Below, piece by piece: positions 55,249-64,000 of a DNA stretch of 64,000 bases; the first letter of the stretch is position 1; each line of letters starts with the position of its first letter. The position numbers and the translations under genes are program-made. Location of the stretch: NCBI RefSeq assembly GCF_000520975.1, contig NZ_JACB01000032.1, positions 1 through 64,000 on the forward strand, read 5' to 3'. The DNA comes from Aquimarina megaterium XH134 (lineage in GTDB: Bacteria > Bacteroidota > Bacteroidia > Flavobacteriales > Flavobacteriaceae). Under the pieces are notes generated by a model that saw only the letters and a list, made by a program, of their open reading frames with translations, ran no database searches and had not been told where the DNA came from.

Positions 55249-55986
55249 ATGAAAACAGTAATAAAACTTAAAAAATACATGTTTGTAGCAGCATGTATTT
55301 TGATGACCGCTTCTTGCGAAAAATCTACAGTAGATGCCGAGGCCATAAATGCTAATGAGAAAGAAGGTTTTATGAGTACTACAGGTAATAGTAACACTAT
55401 AATAGATGATACTCAACCAATAATAAAGCCTATTATGCATATGAAGTTTGGAGCTGATGTGAGTAAAGATGAAGCTTCTATCAAATTTGATGAAGCTATT
55501 GCAAAATATCATAGTAAAAGGGGACCAATTTTATCAGGTAGGATTACAAAATGGTATTACAAAGTGACTACTATAACAGGTACATATGAAGATTCTGGCT
55601 CAAATCATTGTGGTACTAATGGATCTGTAAGACTTGATGTTAGTTTTCTAACTGATTTAGGAATAATAACTAAACATAATATTGTATTAGACAACCCAGG
55701 AAATGATAGAGAAGAAGGTTCTTGGGATATCTATTATCTAGAATTGGATTTACCCAATCCTTTAACTATTGATTGGATAGAGGTTGATTCAGCTTTAATT
55801 AAATTAAAAGGAACAGATGGTTGGTTCTTAAAAGAGGTTGCTATAGCTTCTACTTCGGGCGAGGATTATACAGCTTTGAGTTCACAGCCCAAATTATGGT
55901 TAGACAGCAGTGCGAATAATCTTTGGGATAGTTTCGATACTAATGGTCATGAAACTACAAACAAATCAGGGAGATACGATTTTTAA
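55249..55986 (+). CDS. Lipoprotein with PLAT/LH2-like domain (copy 2)
   Basis: A 245-residue paralogue of the upstream gene, similar along the full length: lipoprotein signal (CILMTASC, Cys23), FMSTTGNSNT, then TGTYEDSGSNHCGTNGSVRLDV, IVLDNPGNDREEGSWDIYYLEL and GTDGWFLKEVAIA. The GSWD and DGWFL blocks are the closest match to the PLAT/LH2 pattern. Cys in the NHCGTNG loop is conserved with copy 1. It is the more divergent member in the middle region. Likely surface-exposed; ligand unknown. The downstream palindrome serves as terminator. Confidence 0.75.
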   Translation: MKTVIKLKKYMFVAACILMTASCEKSTVDAEAINANEKEGFMSTTGNSNTIIDDTQPIIKPIMHMKFGADVSKDEASIKFDEAIAKYHSKRGPILSGRITKWYYKVTTITGTYEDSGSNHCGTNGSVRLDVSFLTDLGIITKHNIVLDNPGNDREEGSWDIYYLELDLPNPLTIDWIEVDSALIKLKGTDGWFLKEVAIASTSGEDYTALSSQPKLWLDSSANNLWDSFDTNGHETTNKSGRYDF

Positions 55987-56014
55987 TCCGTTATCAAATA
56001 GATAAGTTGTCATT

Positions 56015-56050
56015 AAAAGGCAGAAAAATAATATTATTTTTCTGCCTTTT
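56015..56050. terminator. Bidirectional terminator, perfect 36-bp palindrome overlapping an EEP stop codon
   Basis: 18-nt arms AAAAGGCAGAAAAATAAT and its complement with no spacer. The right half includes the stop and the last codons of the minus-strand EEP gene. Confidence 0.85.
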
Positions 56051-57017
56051 CGTTTAGCTTTAATCGTACCGATACAGGAAAATGATCACTGTATCCTCCT
56101 TTATATTTTCCTCTTGCGTAGGTTCTAAAAGGAGTTCCTTTATACCGACCTTTATATATTTTTAAAAAATCCGGATCAAAAATAGCTGCATCAGAAAAAC
56201 TATGCTTTCCTTTTTCATATTGATGAAAGTTATGACTAAAGATTATTTGGTCAAACAGATTCCACTGGCTTCTGTAGCTGGTACTACCTCTATATCTGGT
56301 ATGGAGACGTTCCATTGGATTAAAAAGATCTTGCCGTACCAAGTTTTTTATGCTTTCGCTAGAGGGGTCGTCATTAAAGTCTCCCATAATGATAATTTTC
56401 GCATTAGGGTTTTGATCAGTAATCTGGTTAATAATCTCACGGTTTTTTTCTGCTGCTGCAATACGTTTATAAGCTGTACTTTCTGCACCATCTCTTCTCG
56501 ACGGCCAATGATTTATTAAGATATGCACTTCTTCTTGATTTAAAGCACCGGTCACCCATAGAATATCGCGAGTATAATCTCGCTCTCCCATTTCATTATT
56601 CACCAAAACAGTAATAGTTTTAGAGTTTTTTACTTCAAAATATTGTTTTTGATATAGTAACCCTACATCAATACCTCGTTCATCTGGAGAATCATAATGC
56701 ACAAGACCGTACTCTTTTTGTTTTAAGTGTTTAGAGTTAATAAGGTCTTTGAGAACTGTTTTATTTTCTACTTCTGCAACACCAACCAAAACAGGAGCTT
56801 TTCTTGTTTTTGAAAATCCAATATTTGAAATGGCAGTACCAAGTTTGAATATTTTTTTTTCATATCGTTTTCGATTCCATTTTTTTTCAGAATCAGGTAA
56901 GAAATCATTGTCTAAGGTTTTTGGATCATCTTTGGTGTCGAATAAATTCTCTAGATTATAAAATGCTATGGTAAAGTGATTTGTGTTTTTTTTGCTGAAA
57001 TAAAATTTATTGGCCAT
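56034..57017 (-). CDS. EEP family nuclease/phosphatase (paralogue)
   Basis: A 327-residue EEP-fold hydrolase similar to the 37457-38512 protein: FYNLENLFDTKDDP, LVGVAEVENKTVL, LINHWPSRRDGAES, IMGDFNDDPSS and GGYSDHFPVSVRL. It lacks the signal peptide of its paralogue; MANKFYFSKKNTNHFTIAFYNLE leads straight into the fold. It may be cytoplasmic. It is divergent from hflX. The C-terminal residues EKAEK and the stop lie in a terminator palindrome. Substrate unknown, probably nucleic acid. Confidence 0.88.
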   Translation of the reverse strand: MANKFYFSKKNTNHFTIAFYNLENLFDTKDDPKTLDNDFLPDSEKKWNRKRYEKKIFKLGTAISNIGFSKTRKAPVLVGVAEVENKTVLKDLINSKHLKQKEYGLVHYDSPDERGIDVGLLYQKQYFEVKNSKTITVLVNNEMGERDYTRDILWVTGALNQEEVHILINHWPSRRDGAESTAYKRIAAAEKNREIINQITDQNPNAKIIIMGDFNDDPSSESIKNLVRQDLFNPMERLHTRYRGSTSYRSQWNLFDQIIFSHNFHQYEKGKHSFSDAAIFDPDFLKIYKGRYKGTPFRTYARGKYKGGYSDHFPVSVRLKLNEKAEK

Positions 57018-57075
57018 CGCATTTAATTTTATAAGAAACCAGCTATAATGTTGGTTCCCGAGTACATAAATGTTG

Positions 57076-57091
57076 TACTTTTGTACATTTG
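57076..57091 (+). promoter_or_regulatory. Tandem -7 elements of the hflX promoter
   Basis: TACTTTTG (57076-57083) immediately followed by TACATTTG (57084-57091), both TAnnTTTG. A TTGG at 57051 lies 21 bp upstream of the first, a suitable -33 element. Confidence 0.6.
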
Positions 57092-57139
57092 TTTAAAAGC
57101 ACAATATAATAAATTAAGATATAGAAGATTAGGTAGCTA

Positions 57140-58348
57140 ATGTTAGAAAGAGAAAAAATAGCATACGAGAAAACGGTTTTGATAGGAATCATAACCAAGA
57201 ACCAGGATGAAGAGAAGCTCGAAGAGTTTTTGGATGAATTAGAATTTCTTACGTATACAGCTGGAGGTGAAGTGGTAAAACGATTTACCCAAAAGATGGA
57301 TATGCCTAATTCTAAAACGTTTATAGGATCTGGAAAAATGGAGGATGTACGAATTTATGTAGAACAACATGATATAGGTACTGTCATTTTTGATGATGAA
57401 TTATCACCAGGGCAACTACGTAATATAGAGCGTATTTTGAAGGCTAAAATTATAGATCGAACGAATCTGATCCTTGATATTTTTGCCCAACGCGCTCAAA
57501 CCAGCTATGCCCGTACCCAGGTAGAATTAGCACAGTATCAGTATTTATTGCCTAGATTAACAGGATTGTGGACTCACTTAGAAAGACAACGTGGGGGTAT
57601 CGGGATGAGAGGTCCGGGAGAAACAGAGATCGAGACAGACCGTCGTATTGTTAGAGATCGGATTTCTTTGCTTAAAAAGAAACTGCTTACCATCGATAAG
57701 CAAATGGCAACACAGCGCGGTAATCGTGGAAAACTGGTTAGAGTAGCTTTAGTAGGATATACCAATGTAGGTAAATCTACATTGATGAATGTTATTGCCA
57801 AAAGTGAGGTTTTTGCAGAAAATAAACTTTTTGCTACCTTGGATACTACAGTAAGAAAAGTAGTTATTGGTAACCTTCCATTTTTACTTAGTGACACTGT
57901 AGGTTTTATTAGAAAACTACCTACCCAACTTGTAGAGAGCTTTAAAAGTACATTAGACGAAGTAAGAGAAGCCGATTTATTATTACATGTCGTAGATATT
58001 TCTCATCCACAGTTCGAAGATCATATCGAATCGGTGAATAAAATTCTTGATGAAATTGATTGTAGAGATAAACCTACTATGATGGTTTTTAATAAAATTG
58101 ATGCTTATCAACATGAAACAATAGATAGTGATGATTTAACTACAGAAAGAACCAAAGCTCATTATACTCTAGAAGAATGGAAACAAACCTGGATGAGTAG
58201 AATAGGAGATAATGCCTTATTTATTTCTGCTATCAAGAAAGAGAATATTGATGATTTTAGAAAACGAGTATATAAAGAAACACGAAATATACATGTAACT
58301 CGTTTCCCTTATAATAACTTTTTATATCCTGAGATTATCGAAGAATAA
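57140..58348 (+). CDS. hflX: GTPase HflX
   Basis: A 402-residue ribosome-associated GTPase that rescues or splits stalled ribosomes. The N-terminal domain (about 1-180) includes DELSPGQLRNIER and GPGETEIETDRR, then the glycine-rich GMRGPGETE. The G domain has the P-loop VGYTNVGKSTLMN (near 205), the switch FATLDTTVR, DTVG and NKID (near 315). Length is normal for the family. It is transcribed alone with a tandem -7 element; convergent with the DUF3078 gene. Confidence 0.95.
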   Translation: MLEREKIAYEKTVLIGIITKNQDEEKLEEFLDELEFLTYTAGGEVVKRFTQKMDMPNSKTFIGSGKMEDVRIYVEQHDIGTVIFDDELSPGQLRNIERILKAKIIDRTNLILDIFAQRAQTSYARTQVELAQYQYLLPRLTGLWTHLERQRGGIGMRGPGETEIETDRRIVRDRISLLKKKLLTIDKQMATQRGNRGKLVRVALVGYTNVGKSTLMNVIAKSEVFAENKLFATLDTTVRKVVIGNLPFLLSDTVGFIRKLPTQLVESFKSTLDEVREADLLLHVVDISHPQFEDHIESVNKILDEIDCRDKPTMMVFNKIDAYQHETIDSDDLTTERTKAHYTLEEWKQTWMSRIGDNALFISAIKKENIDDFRKRVYKETRNIHVTRFPYNNFLYPEIIEE

Positions 58349-58350
58349 GC

Positions 58351-59376
58351 TTAAAACTTATATTTAAGCCCTAATCCAATTACCTCACGTATCTGAAATC
58401 CACTGGTAGCATTGTCATCATAAATTGCTTGAAACACAAAACTACCCGTAATGTATTTGTTTACAAGTAAGTTAATATTTAGTGTATAATCAATATCTAC
58501 ATTGGCCGGATCTTCAATATAGTTAGAGTACAGGTTTAAGAGTTGCTCTAGAGTTATATTTTTTGCCAAAGTGTATTTAGAATAAGCTGCAAGAGATCCA
58601 CCAAACTCAAATCGAGAGCTTTCACCAGCATCTACACCAAAATAATCACCATCTACATAATCTGCAACATTGGTAAATTCTTTGTCTACAAATATCATAC
58701 GAGATGTGACTGGAGCTATATTTATGTGCAGGTTATCACTTTTTTTCCATAACAATCCTGGTCCGATCTGTATAAAAGCCGGAGAAAAGAAATGAGTTTC
58801 TTCTGTACGAATGGTCTCTTCTGTATCAGGATCTTTGGTAAATCTATATCCTTTATCAAATTGAGATCTAAAATTGATAAACAAAGAATAATTCCAGAAA
58901 CCTTGACCAATTTTTTGCCCTAATCGAGTATTAAATTCAATCCTGTCATTGGTTTTACGAGGAAAATCTTCTCCTCTTAAAAAAGTAAGTCCGTAATCTG
59001 CAATAATTTTATTATCCCAGGTTAAACTATTTTTTTTGTAGTTAAATTCATAGTTTAACGTAACATTTCCTGCAATGTTAGATGTTCCTCCACCTTGCCA
59101 GTCGTAATTAAATGCAGATTGATTAAAAAGCAAGGCAAAGTTTGCCTTATCTTTCCACCCGATATGTTCTTTTTTTTGTTTTTTGGGAGTAATTTCTTTT
59201 AGCTTCTGTTTTAAAACTATGATATTTAGGTCATTTGTGGTGTTTTTTAAAATACTATCAAGAGAACGTTTTAAATTAACTTGAATTGAATCCAGATATT
59301 TTGTTTTTTCTTTTTCCTGACCTGAAATTTTTGTTACTAACAAAAGCAGAAAAATAGCTAAAAAAAATCTACTCAT
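58351..59376 (-). CDS. DUF3078 outer-membrane protein
   Basis: A 341-residue protein. The ATG at 59376 gives signal peptide MSRFFLAIFLLLLVTKISGQ. After a short helical stretch (about 20-65) the protein becomes beta-rich with alternating strands, ending REVIGLGLKYKF, with the terminal aromatic residue typical of outer-membrane beta-barrels. DUF3078 is a Bacteroidota family with no assigned function. A truncated paralogue lies at the right edge of the window. It has a matching promoter on the minus strand. Confidence 0.88.
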   Translation of the reverse strand: MSRFFLAIFLLLLVTKISGQEKEKTKYLDSIQVNLKRSLDSILKNTTNDLNIIVLKQKLKEITPKKQKKEHIGWKDKANFALLFNQSAFNYDWQGGGTSNIAGNVTLNYEFNYKKNSLTWDNKIIADYGLTFLRGEDFPRKTNDRIEFNTRLGQKIGQGFWNYSLFINFRSQFDKGYRFTKDPDTEETIRTEETHFFSPAFIQIGPGLLWKKSDNLHINIAPVTSRMIFVDKEFTNVADYVDGDYFGVDAGESSRFEFGGSLAAYSKYTLAKNITLEQLLNLYSNYIEDPANVDIDYTLNINLLVNKYITGSFVFQAIYDDNATSGFQIREVIGLGLKYKF

Positions 59377-59749
59377 TTGATCTTTTGTTGCAAGGGTAGA
59401 ATACAAAGATACGGTATGCCTTTAGTTTTTTCAAATCAATGATATTTCTATCAAAAAACAACTTGTAGAAGATTACTTCCTCATTAGTCTTATACCGGTT
59501 TTAATTTGCATTTACTGATCTATTAACATAGATAAGTCAAGCCCTTATTATTTGATAATTACATACTATATTAACGTTAACAGTAGGTTAATGTGTCAAA
59601 ATCATATAAAAAGAAAAGTCATTTAGAATACTTTTGATATCATGACACGTGAATAAATCAAGTAAATAATTAGATCATTTGATGTAACATATTAAATACT
59701 CATAGGTCATAGTAAAAACAACATATATCAATCAAAAAACTTTTATGTC
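59377..59749. other. Divergent intergenic region, DUF3078 and tricorn-like genes
   Basis: No coding frame. It holds the DUF3078 promoter at the left and TACTTTTG (59629-59636) as a possible -7 element for the tricorn gene, and the short palindrome TTAACGTTAA near 59572. Confidence 0.5.
59404..59435 (-). promoter_or_regulatory. Promoter of the DUF3078 gene
   Basis: On the minus strand TTTG (complement of 59432-59435), 20 nt, then TATCTTTG (complement of 59404-59411). This matches the Bacteroidota TTTG / TAnnTTTG layout best of all promoters in the window; the -7 element is 28 bp before the ATG. Confidence 0.65.
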
Positions 59750-62700
59750 ATGAAAAATCTCACAAAGATTATTACACTGTTTTTATTGTATTGGCTGCCA
59801 AACATAAATTATGGCCAACTACCTGCAAAAATGATTCAATATCCCGATGTTTCCGATTCTAATATCTGTTTTACTTATGCAGATGATTTATGGATTGTAA
59901 ATAAGCGGGGAGGCACTGCACATCGATTAACAACTAAGCCCGGTCGAGAAACAATGGGGAAATTTTCTCCAGATGGAAAAACTATCGCGTTTAATGCTAA
60001 TTATGATGGAAACCATGATATATATACAATCCCGGTAACCGGAGGTATTCCTAAACGGATTACAACTCACGGAATGTCTGATAATATTAAAGCATGGACC
60101 AAAGACGGAAAATTTTTAATCTACACCTCTAGAATGGAAAGCGGTAAACAACGTTTTTCTAAAGCATTTAAGATATCTGTTAATGGAGGATTACCAATAA
60201 GAATACCGATAAGCAAAGTCGAAGAATTAGATCTGCATGTAAACGGTGATCTTGTTGCTATGACAGATAAATCAAGGCTAAGCAGAAACTGGAAACGGTA
60301 TCGAGGGGGAATGGCGTCTGACATCTATCTTTTTAACCTTAAAACCTTAACTTCTGAAAACATTACCAATAACGATGGTAATGATGAACTACCCATGTGG
60401 AATAATGATGACCTTTATTATCTTTCGGATAAAGACGCTTCAAAAAAGTTCAATATCTGGAAATATAACTTACAATCGAAAGAACACGAGCAAATTACAT
60501 TTTTTAAAGAATTTGATATTGAACGCCCATCTATAGGAAAATCTGAAATTGTTTTTGAAGCTGGAGGAACATTATATCTTTTAGATGTAGCAACAAAAAC
60601 AACAAAAGAAATATCCATAAGTGCTATTGGTGATTTTACTGGATTAAAACCTCAGGTAAAGAAAGCAGAAAAATACATTCATAGTGTTGGTATTGCCCCA
60701 GATGGCAATAGGATTATTGTAGGTGCCAGAGGAGATATTTTTTCTGTACCTAAAAAAGATGGGATTACTAAAAACCTAACACGTACGAGTGGCATTGCAG
60801 AGCGTTATCCCAGTTGGTCACCAGATGGAAGATATATTGCATATTGGAGTGATAAAACAGGCGAATATGAATTAATGGTGAGAGATCTTAAAAATAATTC
60901 AGAGAAACAAATCTCAAAGCAAGGTCCGGGATTTAGATACCAGTTATTTTGGTCTCCTGATAGTAAAAAGTTAATTTTTGTAGATCAGAAAATGCATATA
61001 AAACTGGCAAATATTACTAACAATACGATTACCAAAATAGATCAGGAAATACAATTGTTTCAAGGAGGGTTATCTGGTTTTTCTGTGAGTTGGTCAAATG
61101 ACAGTAAATATATTACCTATGCAAATTCTCATGAAAATGGAAATCAGCATATCATTATTTATGATATAGATAAAAAGAGAAAACACACTATCACTTCTGC
61201 TTTTTATGATGATGGCAGCCCTGTTTTTTCTGTCAACAATAAGTATATCTATTGTACGACGAATAGAACCTTTGATCCGGTATATAGTGATTATGATAAT
61301 AGCTGGACATACCCTAATGCCACTAAAATAGGAATCATTCCACTTACAAAAGATGCAGTACATCCTATTGAATTAAAAAATGATAAAGTATCCATAAATG
61401 AAGGTGATAATAAGAAAGAGGATACCAAAGACAAGAAGAAAGAAGAAGAAAAGGAAGATCAGAAGATAAAACCAATACGCATAGATTTTGATGGTATAGA
61501 ATCCAGAATGATTATTTTACCTGTAGAACTAGGGAATACAGGAGGAATAAGTGCAGCCAAGGGTAAAGTCATTTTCTTGAAACACCCCAGAACAGGATCA
61601 AAAGACGAAAAATCGGTTTTAAAATATTATGATTTTGAAGAAGATGAAGAAAATACAATCCTTGAAAATGTAGATGATTATAAACTTTCGTTTGATAACA
61701 ATAATATTTTAGTATTTAGCGAAGAAAAAATGGGAATTATAGAAGTCGCAAAAGATCAATCACTAGAAGATCATATAGACACTTCTAAAATGGAAATGAC
61801 CGTTAACCCAAAAGAAGAATGGAGACAAATCTTTACAGATATATGGCGTTTAGAAAGAGATTTCTTCTATGATAAAAATCTACACGGATTGGATTGGGAA
61901 GCTATGAAAAAGAAATATGAGCCATTGATCGAATATGCAGCAAGTAGAAATGACCTAAATAAAATTACCGGAGCATTAATTGCAGAACTAAATGCTTCTC
62001 ATACATATAGAGGTGGTGGAGACGTAGTATCAAGCTCTAATAAAGCTACAGGCTATCTGGGTGTTGACTGGGAGATACACCAGGGAAAATACAGAATAAA
62101 AAAAATCATTACACCAGCTCCCTGGGATACAGAGGTTAAATCTCCTCTTAGAAAGCCAGGAGTTGTAGTTGAAGAAGGTGATTATATATTACGTATTAAT
62201 GGAATCGAATTAACAGAATATGCAGATCCTTATGTAGCATTAGAAGGAAAAGCAAATGAAACAATAGAAATTACAGTTAGCAAAACTCCTGATGGCAAAA
62301 ATAGCAAGCAATATCTTGTACAACCTATAAGAAGTGAAGCGAGGCTGAGAAATCTTGCCTGGATTGAAAAAATGCGAAAATATGTAGATGAAAAATCTGG
62401 AGGAAGAATAGGATATATTTATGTACCAAGTACAGGAATAGATGGGCAAGAAGAATTAGTTAGAATGTTTTATGCTCAACATCATAAAGATGGATTAATC
62501 ATTGATGAAAGATTTAATAATGGAGGACAAATACCTGATAGATTTGTAGAATTATTAAACAGACCATTATTGAGCTATTACAAAGTAAGAGAAGGAAAAG
62601 ACTGGGCTTGGCCTCCAAGAGGGCATTATGGTCCTAAAGCGATGCTTATCAATGGATGGAGTGGTAGTGGAGGTGATGCTTTTCCCGATTATTTTAAGAA

Positions 62701-63010
62701 AAGAAAAATAGGGCCGCTTATCGGTACAAGAACCTGGGGAGGACTAATAGGAATTTCGGGATCACCAGAATTAATAGACGGTGGATATGTAACAGTACCT
62801 ACATTTAGGATGTATAACCCCGATGGAACCTGGTTTGCAGAAGGGCATGGTGTAGAACCGGATATCCATGTTCCAGAGAACCCAGGAAAAGATGCTCAAG
62901 GTATAGATGTGCAACTGGATCGAGCTATCAATGAAGTGCTGAAAACACTTAAAGAAAGTGATAAAAATCCAAAGAATAAAGTGCCTGCGGCAGAGGATCG
63001 TTCTAAGTAA
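59750..63010 (+). CDS. Tricorn-like S41 peptidase
   Basis: A 1086-residue secreted protein. Signal peptide about 1-23. A beta-propeller follows (about 35-540) with repeated strands of the WSPDGRYIAYWSD and FSPDGKTIAFNANYDGNHDIY type. A Lys/Glu-rich linker (about 550-580) leads to the C-terminal part: a helical C1-like domain (about 690-760, RLERDFFYDKNLHGLDWEAM), PDZ (about 770-850), and S41 catalytic core with the serine in NGWSGSGGDAFPDYF near residue 970. Tricorn-type proteases degrade peptides released by other proteases. Full length and intact. A hairpin terminator follows. Confidence 0.93.
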   Translation: MKNLTKIITLFLLYWLPNINYGQLPAKMIQYPDVSDSNICFTYADDLWIVNKRGGTAHRLTTKPGRETMGKFSPDGKTIAFNANYDGNHDIYTIPVTGGIPKRITTHGMSDNIKAWTKDGKFLIYTSRMESGKQRFSKAFKISVNGGLPIRIPISKVEELDLHVNGDLVAMTDKSRLSRNWKRYRGGMASDIYLFNLKTLTSENITNNDGNDELPMWNNDDLYYLSDKDASKKFNIWKYNLQSKEHEQITFFKEFDIERPSIGKSEIVFEAGGTLYLLDVATKTTKEISISAIGDFTGLKPQVKKAEKYIHSVGIAPDGNRIIVGARGDIFSVPKKDGITKNLTRTSGIAERYPSWSPDGRYIAYWSDKTGEYELMVRDLKNNSEKQISKQGPGFRYQLFWSPDSKKLIFVDQKMHIKLANITNNTITKIDQEIQLFQGGLSGFSVSWSNDSKYITYANSHENGNQHIIIYDIDKKRKHTITSAFYDDGSPVFSVNNKYIYCTTNRTFDPVYSDYDNSWTYPNATKIGIIPLTKDAVHPIELKNDKVSINEGDNKKEDTKDKKKEEEKEDQKIKPIRIDFDGIESRMIILPVELGNTGGISAAKGKVIFLKHPRTGSKDEKSVLKYYDFEEDEENTILENVDDYKLSFDNNNILVFSEEKMGIIEVAKDQSLEDHIDTSKMEMTVNPKEEWRQIFTDIWRLERDFFYDKNLHGLDWEAMKKKYEPLIEYAASRNDLNKITGALIAELNASHTYRGGGDVVSSSNKATGYLGVDWEIHQGKYRIKKIITPAPWDTEVKSPLRKPGVVVEEGDYILRINGIELTEYADPYVALEGKANETIEITVSKTPDGKNSKQYLVQPIRSEARLRNLAWIEKMRKYVDEKSGGRIGYIYVPSTGIDGQEELVRMFYAQHHKDGLIIDERFNNGGQIPDRFVELLNRPLLSYYKVREGKDWAWPPRGHYGPKAMLINGWSGSGGDAFPDYFKKRKIGPLIGTRTWGGLIGISGSPELIDGGYVTVPTFRMYNPDGTWFAEGHGVEPDIHVPENPGKDAQGIDVQLDRAINEVLKTLKESDKNPKNKVPAAEDRSK

Positions 63011-63036
63011 TTTGCTTGCAAAAGAGATACATAATC

Positions 63037-63067
63037 AAAGCGAGAGTATTTTCTTTACTCTCGCTTT
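63037..63067 (+). terminator. Terminator of the tricorn-like gene
   Basis: 12-bp perfect stem AAAGCGAGAGTA / TACTCTCGCTTT with 7-nt loop and T-rich tail, 27 nt after the stop. Confidence 0.9.
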
Positions 63068-63153
63068 TATTTTTTATATGATATGTATTGTATTATCAAA
63101 AATGTGTTTCATAAATTAAAGTATATTCGTGATATTGTATTATATGATTTGCT

Positions 63154-63597
63154 ATGGAAAAATTAGAATTGATTAAAGCACAAGAATCGGATAAGGATTT
63201 CTTATTTAAATTAAGAAAAGCGACAATGGTCGAACACTTAGAGGAAATGGGAATTTTCTTGTCAGATGAAGAACATTTATCCAGAATAGATTTTCAATAT
63301 GATAATGCTTATGTGATATTAAAATCTAATCAAAGAGCAGGTGTATTGAAATATATTGAAACAGAACATGCAATAGAAATACTACAAATACAAGTATTAC
63401 CCGAATATCAAGGTCATGGAATAGGGAAATATGTGATTAAAGACCTAATAGAGACTGCCAAAGCTTCAAATAAAGATATGGTACTAAAAGTATTAAAAGA
63501 AAACCCAGCGAGATATTTATACGAACGTATGGGTTTTAAGACAGTTGATGAGGATAAATATGAGTTTCATATGCAATTAGCATCTAATAAAGGATAA
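63154..63597 (+). CDS. GNAT N-acetyltransferase
   Basis: A 147-residue GNAT acetyltransferase. The acetyl-CoA loop is VLPEYQGHGIGKYVIKDLI (near residues 93-111) and the C-terminal RYLYERMGFKTVDEDKYEFHM is the usual final helix and strand. No fused domain. The substrate is unknown. It is transcribed alone, and a terminator shared with the convergent DUF3078 copy follows. Confidence 0.85.
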   Translation: MEKLELIKAQESDKDFLFKLRKATMVEHLEEMGIFLSDEEHLSRIDFQYDNAYVILKSNQRAGVLKYIETEHAIEILQIQVLPEYQGHGIGKYVIKDLIETAKASNKDMVLKVLKENPARYLYERMGFKTVDEDKYEFHMQLASNKG

Positions 63598-63620
63598 AAA
63601 TAGTAGACTTACTAAAGAAA

Positions 63621-63653
63621 AAAAGCATCTTTTATCAAATAAAAGATGCTTTT
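63621..63653. terminator. Terminator between the GNAT and DUF3078 genes
   Basis: 15-nt arms AAAAGCATCTTTTAT / ATAAAAGATGCTTTT with a 3-nt loop; between convergent genes. Confidence 0.88.
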
Positions 63654-63677
63654 TTAAAGAACTATAGTTTCTTGTTT

Positions 63678-64000
63678 CTAGAACCCGTAATTTACTCCTA
63701 GACCAAACACTTCTCTAATCTGAAAAGCACCAACAGCATTATCATCATAGATGGCCTGAAAAGTTAGATTAGTAGATAAATATTTGTTAATCGTCATAAC
63801 AATGTTTGCAGTATAATCTATATCTACATTTTGTGGATCTTCTAAGTAGTTAGAATACAAATTTAAAATGTTTTCCATAGATACATTCTTCATGATCTCA
63901 AATTTAGCATACCCATTAAGTGCAGCACCAAATTCAAAACGAAACGTATCGTTTGCTTCTACTCCAAAGTAACCTCCGGCATCGTTAAAAGCATCTATTG
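63678..64000 (-). CDS. DUF3078 outer-membrane protein, C-terminal part (cut by window edge)
   Basis: Only the C-terminal 107 codons are present; the frame is open to the window edge, so the true start is outside and the ATG inside (63893) is not the start. It closely matches the end of the 58351-59376 protein: YFGVEANDTFRFEFGAALNG, NLYSNYLEDPQNVDIDY and REVFGLGVNYGF. The protein should be an outer-membrane beta-barrel of the same DUF3078 family. It points the same way as its paralogue, about 4.3 kb further on. Confidence 0.85.
   Translation of the reverse strand, partial: IDAFNDAGGYFGVEANDTFRFEFGAALNGYAKFEIMKNVSMENILNLYSNYLEDPQNVDIDYTANIVMTINKYLSTNLTFQAIYDDNAVGAFQIREVFGLGVNYGF

Overview
The window is AT-rich chromosomal DNA from a member of the Bacteroidota, most likely a marine Flavobacteriaceae. 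This rests on the TAnnTTTG promoter elements, the scarcity of purine-rich ribosome binding sites, SulP and CPA-type ion transporters, a TonB-dependent receptor with a carboxypeptidase-like N-terminal domain, DUF5689, DUF4175 and DUF3078 proteins, and a type IX secretion (T9SS) C-terminal sorting tail. Genus is not provable from the sequence; an Aquimarina-like bacterium would fit. No phage or integrative element and no CRISPR array was seen.

Left part (1-31600) is mostly housekeeping. A minus-strand block carries a truncated surface protein, an OmpH/Skp-like lipoprotein, a methyltransferase, mnmG, ybeY and a giant DUF4175 protein. Four palindromes matching the ParB-binding centromere site parS lie in this block, three of them within about 110 bp between mnmG and ybeY, so the region is probably origin-proximal. 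Next come an AlkB-type hydroxylase, gltX, a DUF4177 plus SPFH pair, glnS, folB, tRNA-Cys, a LysE-type exporter, rnr, rpiB with a CDF metal exporter and ElaA, then a CtpA-like protease, rnpA and an operon of MBL hydrolase, subtilase lipoprotein and M1 aminopeptidase.

Middle part (31700-37400) is an ion-homeostasis group: a SulP anion transporter and a universal stress protein in one operon, divergent from a cation/proton antiporter with a TrkA-like domain.

Right part (37400-57000) is accessory and outward-facing. It holds two paralogous endonuclease/exonuclease/phosphatase (EEP) proteins, a TonB-dependent receptor, a DUF5689 lipoprotein, a metallophosphoesterase and a 1536-residue T9SS nuclease. 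Together they look like a system for degrading extracellular nucleic acid and harvesting the phosphate or nucleosides. Among them sit an IS200/RAYT transposase gene bracketed by 33-bp REP-like palindromes, a gene fusing a MetR-like DNA-binding domain to a SAM-dependent methyltransferase, two tandem HEIGH-type metalloprotease lipoproteins and two tandem lipoproteins with a PLAT-like domain.

The end (57000-64000) has hflX, two DUF3078 outer-membrane proteins (one cut by the window edge), a tricorn-like protease and a GNAT acetyltransferase.
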